Below are positions 10,206 to 19,754 of a stretch of DNA of 64,000 nt, one piece after another. The notes beneath the pieces were generated by a model. The model ran no database searches. It saw only the letters and a list, made by a program, of their open reading frames with translations, and was not told the origin of the DNA. The stretch's first letter is position 1. Each line of letters starts with the position of its first letter. The DNA is from Symmetrospora coprosmae (lineage: Eukaryota; Basidiomycota; Cystobasidiomycetes; Symmetrosporaceae), in assembly GCA_008802785.1 (NCBI GenBank), contig VUYT01000033.1:1-64000 (forward strand), written 5' to 3'. The position numbers and the translations under genes were made by a program.

Positions 10206-11273
10206 TCAATCCCTCGGCGTGTTCTGCTTGGCCACCTCGCGGATCTTCTTCTCGTACGCGACCTTGTCCTTCCTGTAGAGCTGGAACGCCTCTGTCTGTG
10301 CCGGGTCCTCGTTGTTGGGCGAGTTGAGGAGGTCCTGCACCCCCGTGCAGATCTGGTCGAGTAAAGCGGGCAAGATATGCTTCAGCTTTGGACGCTGCCT
10401 ACAGAGGTATCCACAATGCAGCTCCAGCCCCCGCCCCGCACCTGCTTGAGCGAAATGGCCGGCTTCCACGCCTTCTCTTCGTTCAGAATGGACAGGCAGA
10501 TCGTCCCCGAGGGGTAGACGTTCGGGTGGAAGAGGGGCGGCTCGAACTTGCCTGCACGCATTGGGGTCAGAAATGATACGCAATCAGCTCCAGTTCACCC
10601 ATGACCTGTCTGTCCCACTTGGAAAAGGTGCCGCGCCACACGCACACTTGGGAGGTTTGGCGGGGTATTCTGAATGCAGCAGGCAGAACCAGGGTCAGAC
10701 GTCGCACCCTACGAGCTGGCGAGAGTGAACGAGAGACACGCACCATCCGGAAACGTCATGACGACCTTGTACACGCCTCCCTCCCAGGGCGTCTGTCGAG
10801 GGTGAAGTCAGTCTAGTCTCGTCTCCTCGGACGACAGAGTGGACTGGACGACGCGCACCCCTTCCTTGCCTGGAATCCCGACGTCCCAGATGAGGAGATT
10901 GAGCGAGTCGCCTTCCTTGCGCGGGCGCGCGTAGAAGCCCTGTTGCGATTGAGGGGATGGCATAGATGGTCAGACAGACTGACGTCTATTCTCTCGGGGA
11001 GGGCATGCGCGCCGCTCGACCACCACCAGCAGCACCAGCAGCAGCAAGGGCGGCCATGTCCAAGGCGGACAGCAGCGGCATTGATGCTGGGAGGGATGGT
11101 ATGCTCATGCGCAACGCACAAAAGGGTGATCCTTCCTCCATTGCTTGCGCTCTTCCGCGAGGCGCATTCGGCAGACTGCGGCAGGCGAAGGCGACGGCAC
11201 GGTGAGGTGAGCTCGGCTGGGACGAGCAGGCAGCATTCAGTGAATGGCGGGTATCGCCCTTACGGTTCGACAT
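10206..11273 (-). CDS. UBC9: SUMO-conjugating enzyme Ubc9 (E2)
   Basis: Accepts SUMO from the E1 on its catalytic cysteine and passes it to nuclear targets. The start is at 11271-11273; a tiny first exon (MSN) is joined across a 97-nt intron to [20 protein letters not shown]. Later exons give [71 protein letters not shown] with the catalytic Cys, [15 protein letters not shown] and [19 protein letters not shown], ending AKQNTPRD. About 160 residues, as in the family. The gene is split by about seven introns, many more than its size would suggest. It is followed head-to-tail by the farnesyltransferase gene upstream (157 bp gap). Confidence 0.95.
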
Positions 11274-11430
11274 TGTTGGGGATGGTGCCACTGTTCCCTT
11301 CTGGCTGTGATATTCAAAGAGCGCGCGTAGAGTGGGCAAGAGGCAGAGGGACGGGCAGGGCAGGGCAGGGCAAGCTAGGCTTGGACTATACTGCAGACTG
11401 GCCTGTGTTCTACACTATTTACTCCATGTT

Positions 11431-12758
11431 TCACCGCACTCGCACCTCCTCCGCCATCGCCTGCCTCTGTGCCCAGTAATTGACGCGCATCGCATCGAGC
11501 GTCTTGAGGGCCTCGTACGCGCGCACCGCGTCTGCCGCGTTCCCCTGCTGCGCGAGCGCGTCAGCGACAAACTCGACCGCCAGCACGACGCGCCCTTCCC
11601 GGTCTTCTGTAGGATCAGCAGGCGAGCGGAGGTCCCGGGCCCACTGCGTGAACGGCGCGTAGGGCAGAGAGTGTCGGTCCAGGATCCCGCGCAGGTAGTT
11701 CCAAGCTGATGGGTTGTTGGGCGCGAGCTCGAGCTTCTCCTGCGTGTATCTGCGGGGCGGGGCGGCGGGCGTATCACGCATGGCATGCTCAGTATATATC
11801 AGACTTGGTCCGTCGAATGCTGAAGCCTCGACCCACCGGATCTCCCGGTCAATCGTCTCGGAGCTCGCACCCTCTTTCCGCCCAAACACGGTAAACCAGC
11901 GGTGGTTCCAGGCCGAGTTGTTGCGCACGTCCGTGACGAGAAGGTGGTGTGTGAACTCGAGCTCGTCCTCCCAGACCTTTGTGTGGGCTTCGGCGGCGGG
12001 TGCGGCTGCAACCCGCGCGTAAAAGTGCGACAGGGCCCACTGCCTGTACGCCCAGGTGTGGTAGTTCTTGCTGTCGTACGCGAGCGCCTTTGTCGTGAAG
12101 GGCAGCTCGCGCGACGCATCGTCCAGAGCGACGACAATGACGCGGCGGTGCTGCCAGACCTGGTAGTTCTTGAGGTGCACTTTGACGAGCGCGTCGAGGA
12201 GGGCGAGCTCGTCAATGAGGAGCTGGCGGCCTTTCCCGTTCGGCTCGCTGTCGCGCAGGGAGAGGAGTGTCTTGCTGCGGTAGGCCCTAACATAGCCATG
12301 AGGAAAGCGATAGCGAGCTTCAGCGAGCAGTGTCAAAGGGAGGTGCACACGCACTCCTGACTCACCACACCGTGTAGTGCGCCGGATTCATCTTGACAAT
12401 CTCCCCCGTGAGTTCGAGGACGCGCTTTGAGAGTTCCTGCTGCGAGAGGATGTAGCGGAAGGTGGACATTGCCGAGGTGTCTGCGAGAGGGACCAGGATC
12501 AGCCGCCTGCCTGCTCAGCGTCGTCCAGAGAGGCCGCGCACACTCCTGCGAGTAGTTGATGGGCACGAGGGGATGCTCCGACTCTGCCTGCGGGATGGGG
12601 ACCACATCTGTCCATCCGTCCTAGGAGAGGGCCGGGGTGGCAATGGGGGTCAGTCAGTCCGACATCCTCAATCAGTCAGTCAGTCAGTCAGTCAGTCAGT
12701 CAGCATTCACCCTCTCCTTCCATGGCACAAAGGCTGCGTCTGCTGCGTCAGTATTCAT
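11431..12758 (-). CDS. RAM2: Protein farnesyltransferase/geranylgeranyltransferase I alpha subunit
   Basis: Shared alpha subunit of cytosolic CaaX prenyltransferases, needed to prenylate Ras, Rho and a-factor-like pheromones. Start at 12756-12758 (MNTDAADAAFVPWKER). The protein shows the PPTA helical repeats in order: NPAHYTVW, NYQVWQHRR, NYHTWAYRQW, NNSAWNHRWF, NPSAWNYLRG and a final VNYWAQRQ. It ends EEVRVR at 11431-11433. Roughly 360 residues, normal for the family. One intron (about 12606-12709) contains a CAGT microsatellite. The 'gene_symbol' is the yeast name; assignment rests on the repeat pattern and overall length. Confidence 0.95.
12671..12704. repeat. (CAGT)n microsatellite in RAM2 intron
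   Basis: About eight CAGT tetramers lie within the first intron of the farnesyltransferase alpha gene. A potentially length-variable marker. Confidence 0.95.
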
Positions 12759-13223
12759 CTTTGCGATGGTGTGGAGCTGAGCTGAGCCGCCCCTTCCCCT
12801 CTGGCGGACTCCAACAGGATCCAACAATAACGAACGAACGGATAACAGAACAAAAGGAGGCAATTGCCGGCACAGACAGGCAGCACACAGGAGCCGGAGA
12901 GCAGCAAGGATATGGATGGTGAGGAGAGGATCTGGGCAGGGCAGGGCAGATGAGATGATGAAGGCTCGGCTGGGCTGGGCCGGGCTGGGCTGGTTCAGGA
13001 CGGCAGGGATGGCCGCCATCATGGACGAGCACCAGCATGGAGTCCAGGATTGACTATCCTACGGCAGATTCCAGCATAGTTGCGGTGTCATGGCTTGGTC
13101 GCATGAATGGCCGGCCACCTCCTCCTGCCCTCAGAGGGGATGGACAGTTCAATGGGAGAGAGATGGGGAAGACAGACGGGCTGAGACGGATGCATGCATG
13201 CACATACACATACACATACATGG
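12759..13223. promoter_or_regulatory. Divergent promoter between RAM2 (-) and RRM gene (+)
   Basis: These 465 bp hold GGGCAGGGCAG and GGCTGGGCTGGGC short repeats (about 12937-12993) and an ACATAC microsatellite (13200-13221) just before the RRM gene start. No protein-coding gene is seen. Confidence 0.5.
13199..13221. repeat. (ACATAC)n microsatellite
   Basis: Three to four ACATAC units lie immediately upstream of the chosen start of the RRM protein. If the ATG at 13194 were used they would encode His/Thr repeats. Confidence 0.85.
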
Positions 13224-15987
13224 ATGGCGCACACAGACAACTACGGAGACCGCTCGCCCGTAGACCGGAGGGACGACTACCGGAACGGAGAAGGAGGAGG
13301 AGCACGACCCAGGAGCAGATCCCCTGCAGCAGCGACTGCCAACGCCAATGCCAATGGCAACGGCGGACGACGACAGCGCAGCCGATCCGGCAGCCGCGAT
13401 AGGCGAGGTGACCGCGACCGTGACCGTGACCGCGGCGGCCGCAGAGACGACCGGGACCGGGACAGGGACCGGGACAGCTATCGCGATTCGCGAGGCGGAG
13501 GTGGGTCTCGATCTCGCGCTTGCGTTGATCCCGTCCTTGTGCCCTCCACTGCTCTGCACCGTATTGACAGCCTCGACACCGTGTGAACAGACCGCTACTC
13601 GCGAGACGACGACCGCTTCCCGGGATCAAGCACCCGAGGCGGATACGGCGGAGGCGGGTATGGATCCAGAGGACCTCCTCGAGGCGGACGAGGCGGAAGA
13701 GGGCCCCCATCCATCGATCCCATGCCCCGCTCGAGCAACAGGGAGGCCCTCGCCCAGGACGCCATCCAGAAGAGCAAGAAGGAGAACCGCGTCTACGTGG
13801 GCAACCTCTCGTTCCAGGTCAGGTGGAACGACCTCAAAGACTTTGCAAGTGCCGGTGCGTAGGATTTTGGATTGGGGTCGCGTACAAGCAGCGAGTCTTG
13901 GATGTTGGATGTTGGATTGGGCGGCGCACTGAGCCAGGTGTGCGGGAGACACTCTCCTTCAGGACCCGTCTCTATGCAAGACAGCCCGGCATGGTGGTGA
14001 CCGCACGGCGCACGGAGATGGGCAGACTCGTGATGGACTCGTGCTGCAGGAGATCACATGCTCTAGCACTCTACGCAGGGCTGGCATCTTACCTCGCATC
14101 CATGCATGCCGTGCGCTGCGCAAGGTCCGGAGGATGGGATGCCGCCCCTCCCCCGGCATGTACACCTGGCCAACAGCCAACATCCAGTGGTTTCGGATCC
14201 GGCCGTCTATGCGCATCTCCAGACAGGCAGTAGGAGCGTACGGGACGGAGGAATGGAGGCTGAATGAGGCCTTTCTGCTTTTCGGGCGACGTTATCGCCA
14301 ACAGCCGGAACAGTCGTGTTCTCGGAAATCATCACCCTGCCCAACGGCATGTCCAAGGGTTGCGGGTGCGTTCATTCCGTTCACAAACATGCGTAAGCAT
14401 AGTGCAGGCATCAGGCTGACCCGACACGATCCCGCAGAGTCGTCGAGTTCAGCACGCCGGAGGAGGCGCGCCGAGCCATCACGGAGCTGAATGAGGGCCA
14501 GCTGTTTGGTCGCCCTGCCTTCCTGCGCGAGGTGCGGCCCTCATTCCTCCGCCTCGACGTCACCCATCGTCCAGTTGCCGATGACTAACTCACCTCGTCC
14601 CTCTCCATCGCACAGGACCGCGAGGAGGAGGCACGATACGGCCAGGCCGCCGTCTCGGGCAGGCAGTCGTTCCCGGGCGCCGCGTATGTCACGGGCAGGG
14701 ACGGCGGTCCTCCTGCACGAGGAGGCGGCGGCGGCCACGGCAGCATTCCTGCCGTCTTTGCCCCGCCCGGCCCCCGCGGTCTCTACGTCACGGGCGTGAG
14801 TGTTACCCGGCCGAGCTTTGATGCTGACGAGAATTGCGCAAAGAGCGCGACGCTGACGTTGTGCGGGTACCACCCAACGCAGATGAGCCCCAACATCGGC
14901 TGGCAGGACCTCAAGGACCTCTTCCGCGCCGCGGGCAACGTGCAGCGCGCAGACATCAACATGGACCACACGACTGGGCAGTCCAAGGGCACCGGCGTCG
15001 TCGTCATGGATAGCAAGAGCGAGGCTGCAGCGGCCATTGGTGCGTACCTCGATACCGACTTTGCTGGTTCTGCTGCTCGTAAAGCTCATCCTCCCTGAAC
15101 GCCACTCGCAGCCATGTTCAATGGGTACGAGTTTGACGGCGGCCGACTCGAGGTGCGCGAGGACCGCTTCTACCACATCAATGCGTCCCGCGGTGCGCAC
15201 GGCGGCCTTCCGCGAGGAGGTGGTCGTGGTGGCTTTGGCGGTCGAGGTGAGCCGCTCTTCGCCCTCTATCGCACGGGAAGCAGCTGAGTGTGAAGTCCGG
15301 CCTAACGATGCTACAGGCTATGAGGACGACCGAGGCTTCGGTGGTCGAGGAGGCCGAGGCGGCTTCGGCGGCGGACGAGCACCTCCTGCCTTCCCGTCGG
15401 CAGATGGGCACCGCCGCGAGCCCATTCCGGCACCGCCCAGCACGCAGATCTTTGTCAACAACGTGAGCCACTCGCATCTCCTTTTCACAGATCTGAACCC
15501 CGCTGAGTTCTCGTGCGTCAACAGTTGCCTTGGTCCACGTCGAACGAGGATCTCGTCGAGCTCTTCCAGACGACGGGCACCGTCCAGGAGGCAGAGGTGC
15601 TCTGGGAGGGCGGGCGTTCCAAGGGCACTGGCGTGGTTCAGTTTGCGACCATCGAGGAGGCCGAGACGGCAATCAGTGCGTATTTACCCCTCGTCCCGCT
15701 GCGTGAAACACAGCTGACGTCTGTCCCTGCGTGCAGCCAAGTTCCAGGCGTACCAGTACGGCGGACGACCCCTCAGCTTGGCCTTCAATGCGCGCTGGAA
15801 GGATTTCACAGGCAGCAGCGGAGTCGCTGCGGCTTCCATGCCGATCGACGGCGGCGCAGAGGGAGACATGGACGCTGGAGGCGCCCCGGTCGACAATGGG
15901 GCCGAGTATGCGCAAGAGGGCGACTTTGCAAATGGAGAGAACGGCAACTCGCACCAGGCAGACGAGCAGGTCATGGAGGCTGCTTGA
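13224..15987 (+). CDS. Three-RRM SR-type RNA-binding protein (Gbp2/Hrb1-like)
   Basis: Probable nuclear poly(A) RNA-binding protein coupling transcription to mRNA export, by similarity in layout to yeast Gbp2/Hrb1. MAHTDNYGDRSP opens an arginine-rich RS/RD domain (SRSGSRDRRGDRDRDRDR), then RGG-type glycine repeats. RRM1 starts NRVYVGNLSFQVRW and resumes after a 450-nt intron (13855-14304) as AGTVVFSEIITLPNGMSKG. RRM2 carries IGWQDLKDLFRAAGNVQRAD and GTGVVVM. A second GGRGG stretch leads to RRM3 (TQIFVNNLPWSTSNEDL, KGTGVVQFA, RPLSLAFNARW). The C-terminal tail is acidic and ends QVMEAA at 15985-15987. An in-frame ATG at 13194 lies in the ACATAC repeat, so 13224 is preferred. Confidence 0.93.
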
Positions 15988-16657
15988 AAGGGTGGACCGC
16001 TCGAGCGGCTTGTGTACTGCGCAAACTTGTGTGCTTGTGGAGCTGGGGTCAGGAGATGCATCTCCTCGTATCGACTGACCTGGTCCGGATCGATTTCCAC
16101 GCTTACTGACCTTTGTCTAACGAGCAGCCCCGTCCTACTGTCGTCCGCAGCTGCATTCCGGCTGCACCCTCGGAAGACCAGACGCAATTTGACGGGCACA
16201 ATGTAGCTGGCTCGGGTAAAAGCAGCTTGCGGAGCTGTTCGACCACTGGATTCGCAGCAGCCATCATCGCCGACAGCGACACATCGATCTACTTGCACCT
16301 CGTCGTGGTGGCAAAGCAGTCATGACGTCGTCGCCCTTTGTGGCCGCCTGCATTTCGCACACCTCCCACTGCCACCTCCGCCTTAGCAAGCTGTCCGACG
16401 GCCCTGCTCAGCTGCCTTGGTGATCGCCCCTGTCGGTCCTTGTTGGTCCTCCATCTCGTGGCGGGATCCTGATCTGCTCTTGACTCCGCTCGCATCACTC
16501 ACTCAATCCAATCGAAGCAGAAACCCTCTACCCCTGCAGCCTGCACACGTTATCATTCCTAAACACGTCATACACCCATTCACGCGCCCCGCATCCAGAA
16601 CTCCGCGCATCTAGCACATCCGAGTGCTGAGGGCACCTTCGTAATTGCCACATACAC
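15988..16657. other. Intergenic, no gene seen
   Basis: These 670 bp separate the RRM gene from the orphan at 16658. Short frames only. The base composition becomes less G+C-rich than in flanking genes towards 16620. Likely 3' UTR plus promoter. Confidence 0.6.
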
Positions 16658-17930
16658 ATGATGAGAGCGTGAGTGTGGAGTAAAGTACAGGCGCTCAGCG
16701 TTCAATCAGTGCATAGCTACAACTGACTATTATCTGTTACTTTGCAGCGCGGCGAGAGCTCCGTCTCAAACCCTCACGGCCCCACCCTCTGATGACAGGC
16801 TGCGGAATCAGCTGGCTTTACAAATCATCCAGACCAACATAAACGCTGTGAAGGCCGTTCAGGTCAATGGCGTAAACGCTCAAGTCGTTTAGGTTGCCCC
16901 CGGCGATTACAGCCTCCAGAACCCACTTGTCGGCAGAGACGAAGTCAAGTTCACTCTGAACGCCCCTTATCCGCTCTGGTTCTGCAACCGCGCCCAACTG
17001 GATCCTAGACAGTCATTCTTTGGTTCTTGCGGCGCGTATGATGTGGCGAAAAATATTGTTTCATCGGGGTGCGCCTCCAAGGAAGATGTCCAGGCGCATG
17101 ACTTTGAAAACCACACCCCGGTCTGGTCCGCCCTCAGCCCCGAGCAGCAGCACAGTCTATGCGTCCACCTTGTTCAGCATCATCCAGACAAGGTGAAAGT
17201 TAGAACAATAGAGCAAGGGGGCAAGAAAGCTCTCTTGGCAACAATCGCCCAAGGCACCTACACGTGGACGCTCGGTGGTGATCAGTCCCAGCGCATGACT
17301 GCGAATATCGTGAATTACAACGGCGGGTCTATGTACTACTGCCGGCACGTGCCGTTGTCCAGCTTCACCTATCGGTCTACCGAGGACCTCAAGAATATCG
17401 GAAGATGTAGCCTGCGACAGGACCGTTTCGTAGCATTCACAACCCTCGCTTCTGCCGACGCACACGGAAAGCTGAATCACGCCAAGAAGCAAGTACCGGC
17501 CGCAGGTCCGAGCCAAGACCGCAACATGAAAGAGCGCTCACCCTCGAATCACAAAAGGCAGTCCGCGAGCCCTGATGCAGGACAGAAGCACAGGACGCCG
17601 TCACCAGACAATCTTCCTCATGAGAGGCGACAGGCAAGGCAATCCAGTATTCCTGAGACTCGAGGGAGAAGCACGTCGGCCTCTGGCCGCAAGGACACTC
17701 GTCCGATGTCCAGAGGGCACCCCCCGGATCTCTATGGTGACCCGAGCCCGACAAGAGGTCGATCTGAGGAGAGGAACTCTGCTTCGCCTCACACTTCTCG
17801 CTCACAACAGCGGACACCTTCGAGAAATCCTCCAGATCATAGTCCTTCCGGTCCCCAGAAATCTCAACCTCTCGCTCCTGGTCCTCCAGCTGCCTCGCGT
17901 TCACGATCGAGGTCTCGCCACGGAGTCTGA
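16658..17930 (+). CDS. Orphan protein with RS-like tail; in-frame TAG or very short intron
   Basis: Unrecognised. A short exon 16658-16668 (MMRA) joins over a 78-nt intron to 16748. The frame continues RLRNQLALQIIQTNINAV and QVNGVNAQVV, then meets TAG at 16890-16892. Directly after it the same frame continues VAPGDYSLQNPLVGRDEV, LNAPYPLWFCNRAQLD, SFFGSCGAYDVAKN and on to a Ser/Arg/Pro-rich tail (SRSRSRHGV) ending at 17930. No in-frame ATG follows the TAG until about 17295. So either the stop breaks an older roughly 397-residue gene, or it is removed by an intron of 33-45 nt (GTGAAG or GTCAAT donor, TTTAG acceptor), well below the sizes seen elsewhere here. The codon bias is weaker than in neighbouring genes. 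No signal peptide or known domain is evident. Confidence 0.55.
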
Positions 17931-18295
17931 CGTCTCGAAACCCCCAGGTAGAACGTCGATGACACCTGAGCACTCTGCTATGACAACACACTTACTCCTC
18001 GCCCCTTTCGCCCAACAAAATGGTCACATTAGGCCGCGCCTCTCCGATTCCTTCGTGTATGTACACTCCTGCAATGACAACCTGTTCTCGCGGTTGTGGC
18101 AGAGCTGCGTTGATCGTGCGTGCATGTCTGCATGGCTGTGTCTCGCACTGGCCAGCTTGGTTCGGGCCTGCCATATCGTTCTTACGTCGCGATGATGCCT
18201 CTTTTTGATCGCCCCCGTGCCTGCGCGAGACATGCAGTATGCGTCTCGGCTGCCAGGCGATGTTTATCGGGCGAAGGAGAGCTCCTCACCTGCCA
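17931..18295. other. Intergenic, convergent 3' ends
   Basis: These 365 bp lie between the orphan (+) and the F-box-like gene (-). Only short overlapping frames without coding character are present. Confidence 0.6.
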
Positions 18296-19598
18296 TCACT
18301 GGACCAGCTCCGTGAACTTGACATCCAGCTCGGATCGTCGTACTCGGAGGCGGTCGGCTTGCTCAAGGAGATGTCGTCCAGGAGAGGTATGCGAGGGGTG
18401 AACGATCTCCAGGCTTCGCAGCTGACCCCAGCGAGCAGGATCGGGCAGGAGCCAGTCGAGAATGTCTTTGCGGAGGCCACCGAAGCATCGAAGCTGGAGC
18501 CGAGTGATCTTGTGTGCTGATGTGACCGGCGAGAGGAGCTCGTCCAGAGTAAAGCTGCACGTGAACGTGATCCGCACCTCCGAGAGGTGGTCGAGTGTCG
18601 GCAGGACATTACGGTGGAAGAGTCGCCAGCTATCGTATGGCAAGCCCACGATGCGAATGGTGCTCGCATGCTTGTCAATACAATCAAGTACTGTGCCTGC
18701 CGCGTACCCGGGCTGCCATCCGCTGAAGTCGACGACTTGCAATGTAGCGGAGTCAAGCAAGCGTTCGAAAAGAAGGACGAGGGCTGGAGCCAGAGGCTCA
18801 TACGAGGGTATTCTAGCGTCGCAAAATTCGACTCCATGCAGCTTGGGTAGAGCGAAAGACCCCATCTCAAGGAACGGTGATCGGGATGCGAAAGTGTTGC
18901 AGGTAACGAAGGTCGAGAGTGTGGAGGCGTGTTTGCGTAGGAAGCAGACGAGGGCTCTTGTGCTGTCCTCGTCAAGCTTCGACTGCACCTTCCTGTCGAT
19001 GCTGTAGGCCTTCAGGGTGAGATGGGCCAGTGCGGGGAAGTGCTTCTCGAGAAACAGGCAGCACATCGCCGGTGGTACGCCATCGAGCTTGAGCGTGTGA
19101 AGCCTTCCACCTTCCAGGCACTGAGCGAGAGACGCGATGCTCTGGAGCAGCACGGGATTCTCGCTGTCGAAGTAGGTCCTATCGATGAGGCTGAATTCGA
19201 CGATATTGTGCCCCGACGCAGCGCCGTTACTCTGGCTGTGCAGAAGAGTAGCGAGCTTGGAGATGGCCGAGTTGCGTACAGCAGCGTTGTACGCATTCGA
19301 GACGCGCGGGTCGGCCTCGGTGACGCCCTTGTGCGCAGAGGCGGGGATGGTCAATCGGATCCGCTCGAAGAGGATCCGGTTTGCGGAACCGTGAGTGGCA
19401 TGGCAGAGGAGGCTCAGCTTAGCTACGAGGAAAGAAGGTGGAATACGAGGCAGTGCATCATTAGCTGCTGCCGCTCCGACGTCGAGACGGGCCAGTCAGC
19501 GCACCGAGCTGGGCGGCCGACCACGGACAGGCGACGTGAGCCAGCTCGAAGACGTCGACGAGGATGTCAAAGTTGAGATGCTGGAACGTCACAGTCAT
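18296..19598 (-). CDS. F-box-like protein
   Basis: Probable substrate adaptor of an SCF-type ubiquitin ligase, from the N-terminal motif only. Start at 19596-19598: MTVTFQHLNFDILVDVFELA. After a 56-nt intron the protein continues PKLSLLCHATHGSANRILFERIRL, the usual F-box layout in basidiomycete proteins, where the second helix precedes 'NRILF'. The remaining roughly 350 residues are leucine-rich with irregular repeats (LHTLKLDGVP, LAHLTLKAY, LPKLHGVEF, LDHLSEVRI, ITRLQLRCFG, LRSLEIV), consistent with a degenerate LRR solenoid. It ends KFTELVQ. Basidiomycetes carry large families of such proteins with unknown targets. Confidence 0.8.
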
Positions 19599-19754
19599 GA
19601 TGTCGAGCGTGTTGACCTATCCTGACACCGTTTACGAATGTCCGCTAACTTTGGTCTGGGTCGAGCGAAGCCAAGGCGCGCGATTCCTGCTGCTTGTATT
19701 GGTAGCGACGACAACATTCGACGAAGAACTTCTCTCGTAAACGTACACAAAGAC

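Noticed and set aside
12661-12710. CRISPR-like regular repeat
   Set aside because: It is a tetranucleotide microsatellite in an intron of a eukaryotic gene, without spacers.
13855-14304. Possible C/D box snoRNA in the long RRM-gene intron (a GTGATGG and a CTGA are present)
   Set aside because: The two boxes are too far apart, lack terminal complementary stems and could occur by chance.
14041-14490. 149-codon + frame within the RRM gene
   Set aside because: Spans the long intron and the following exon out of frame with RRM1.
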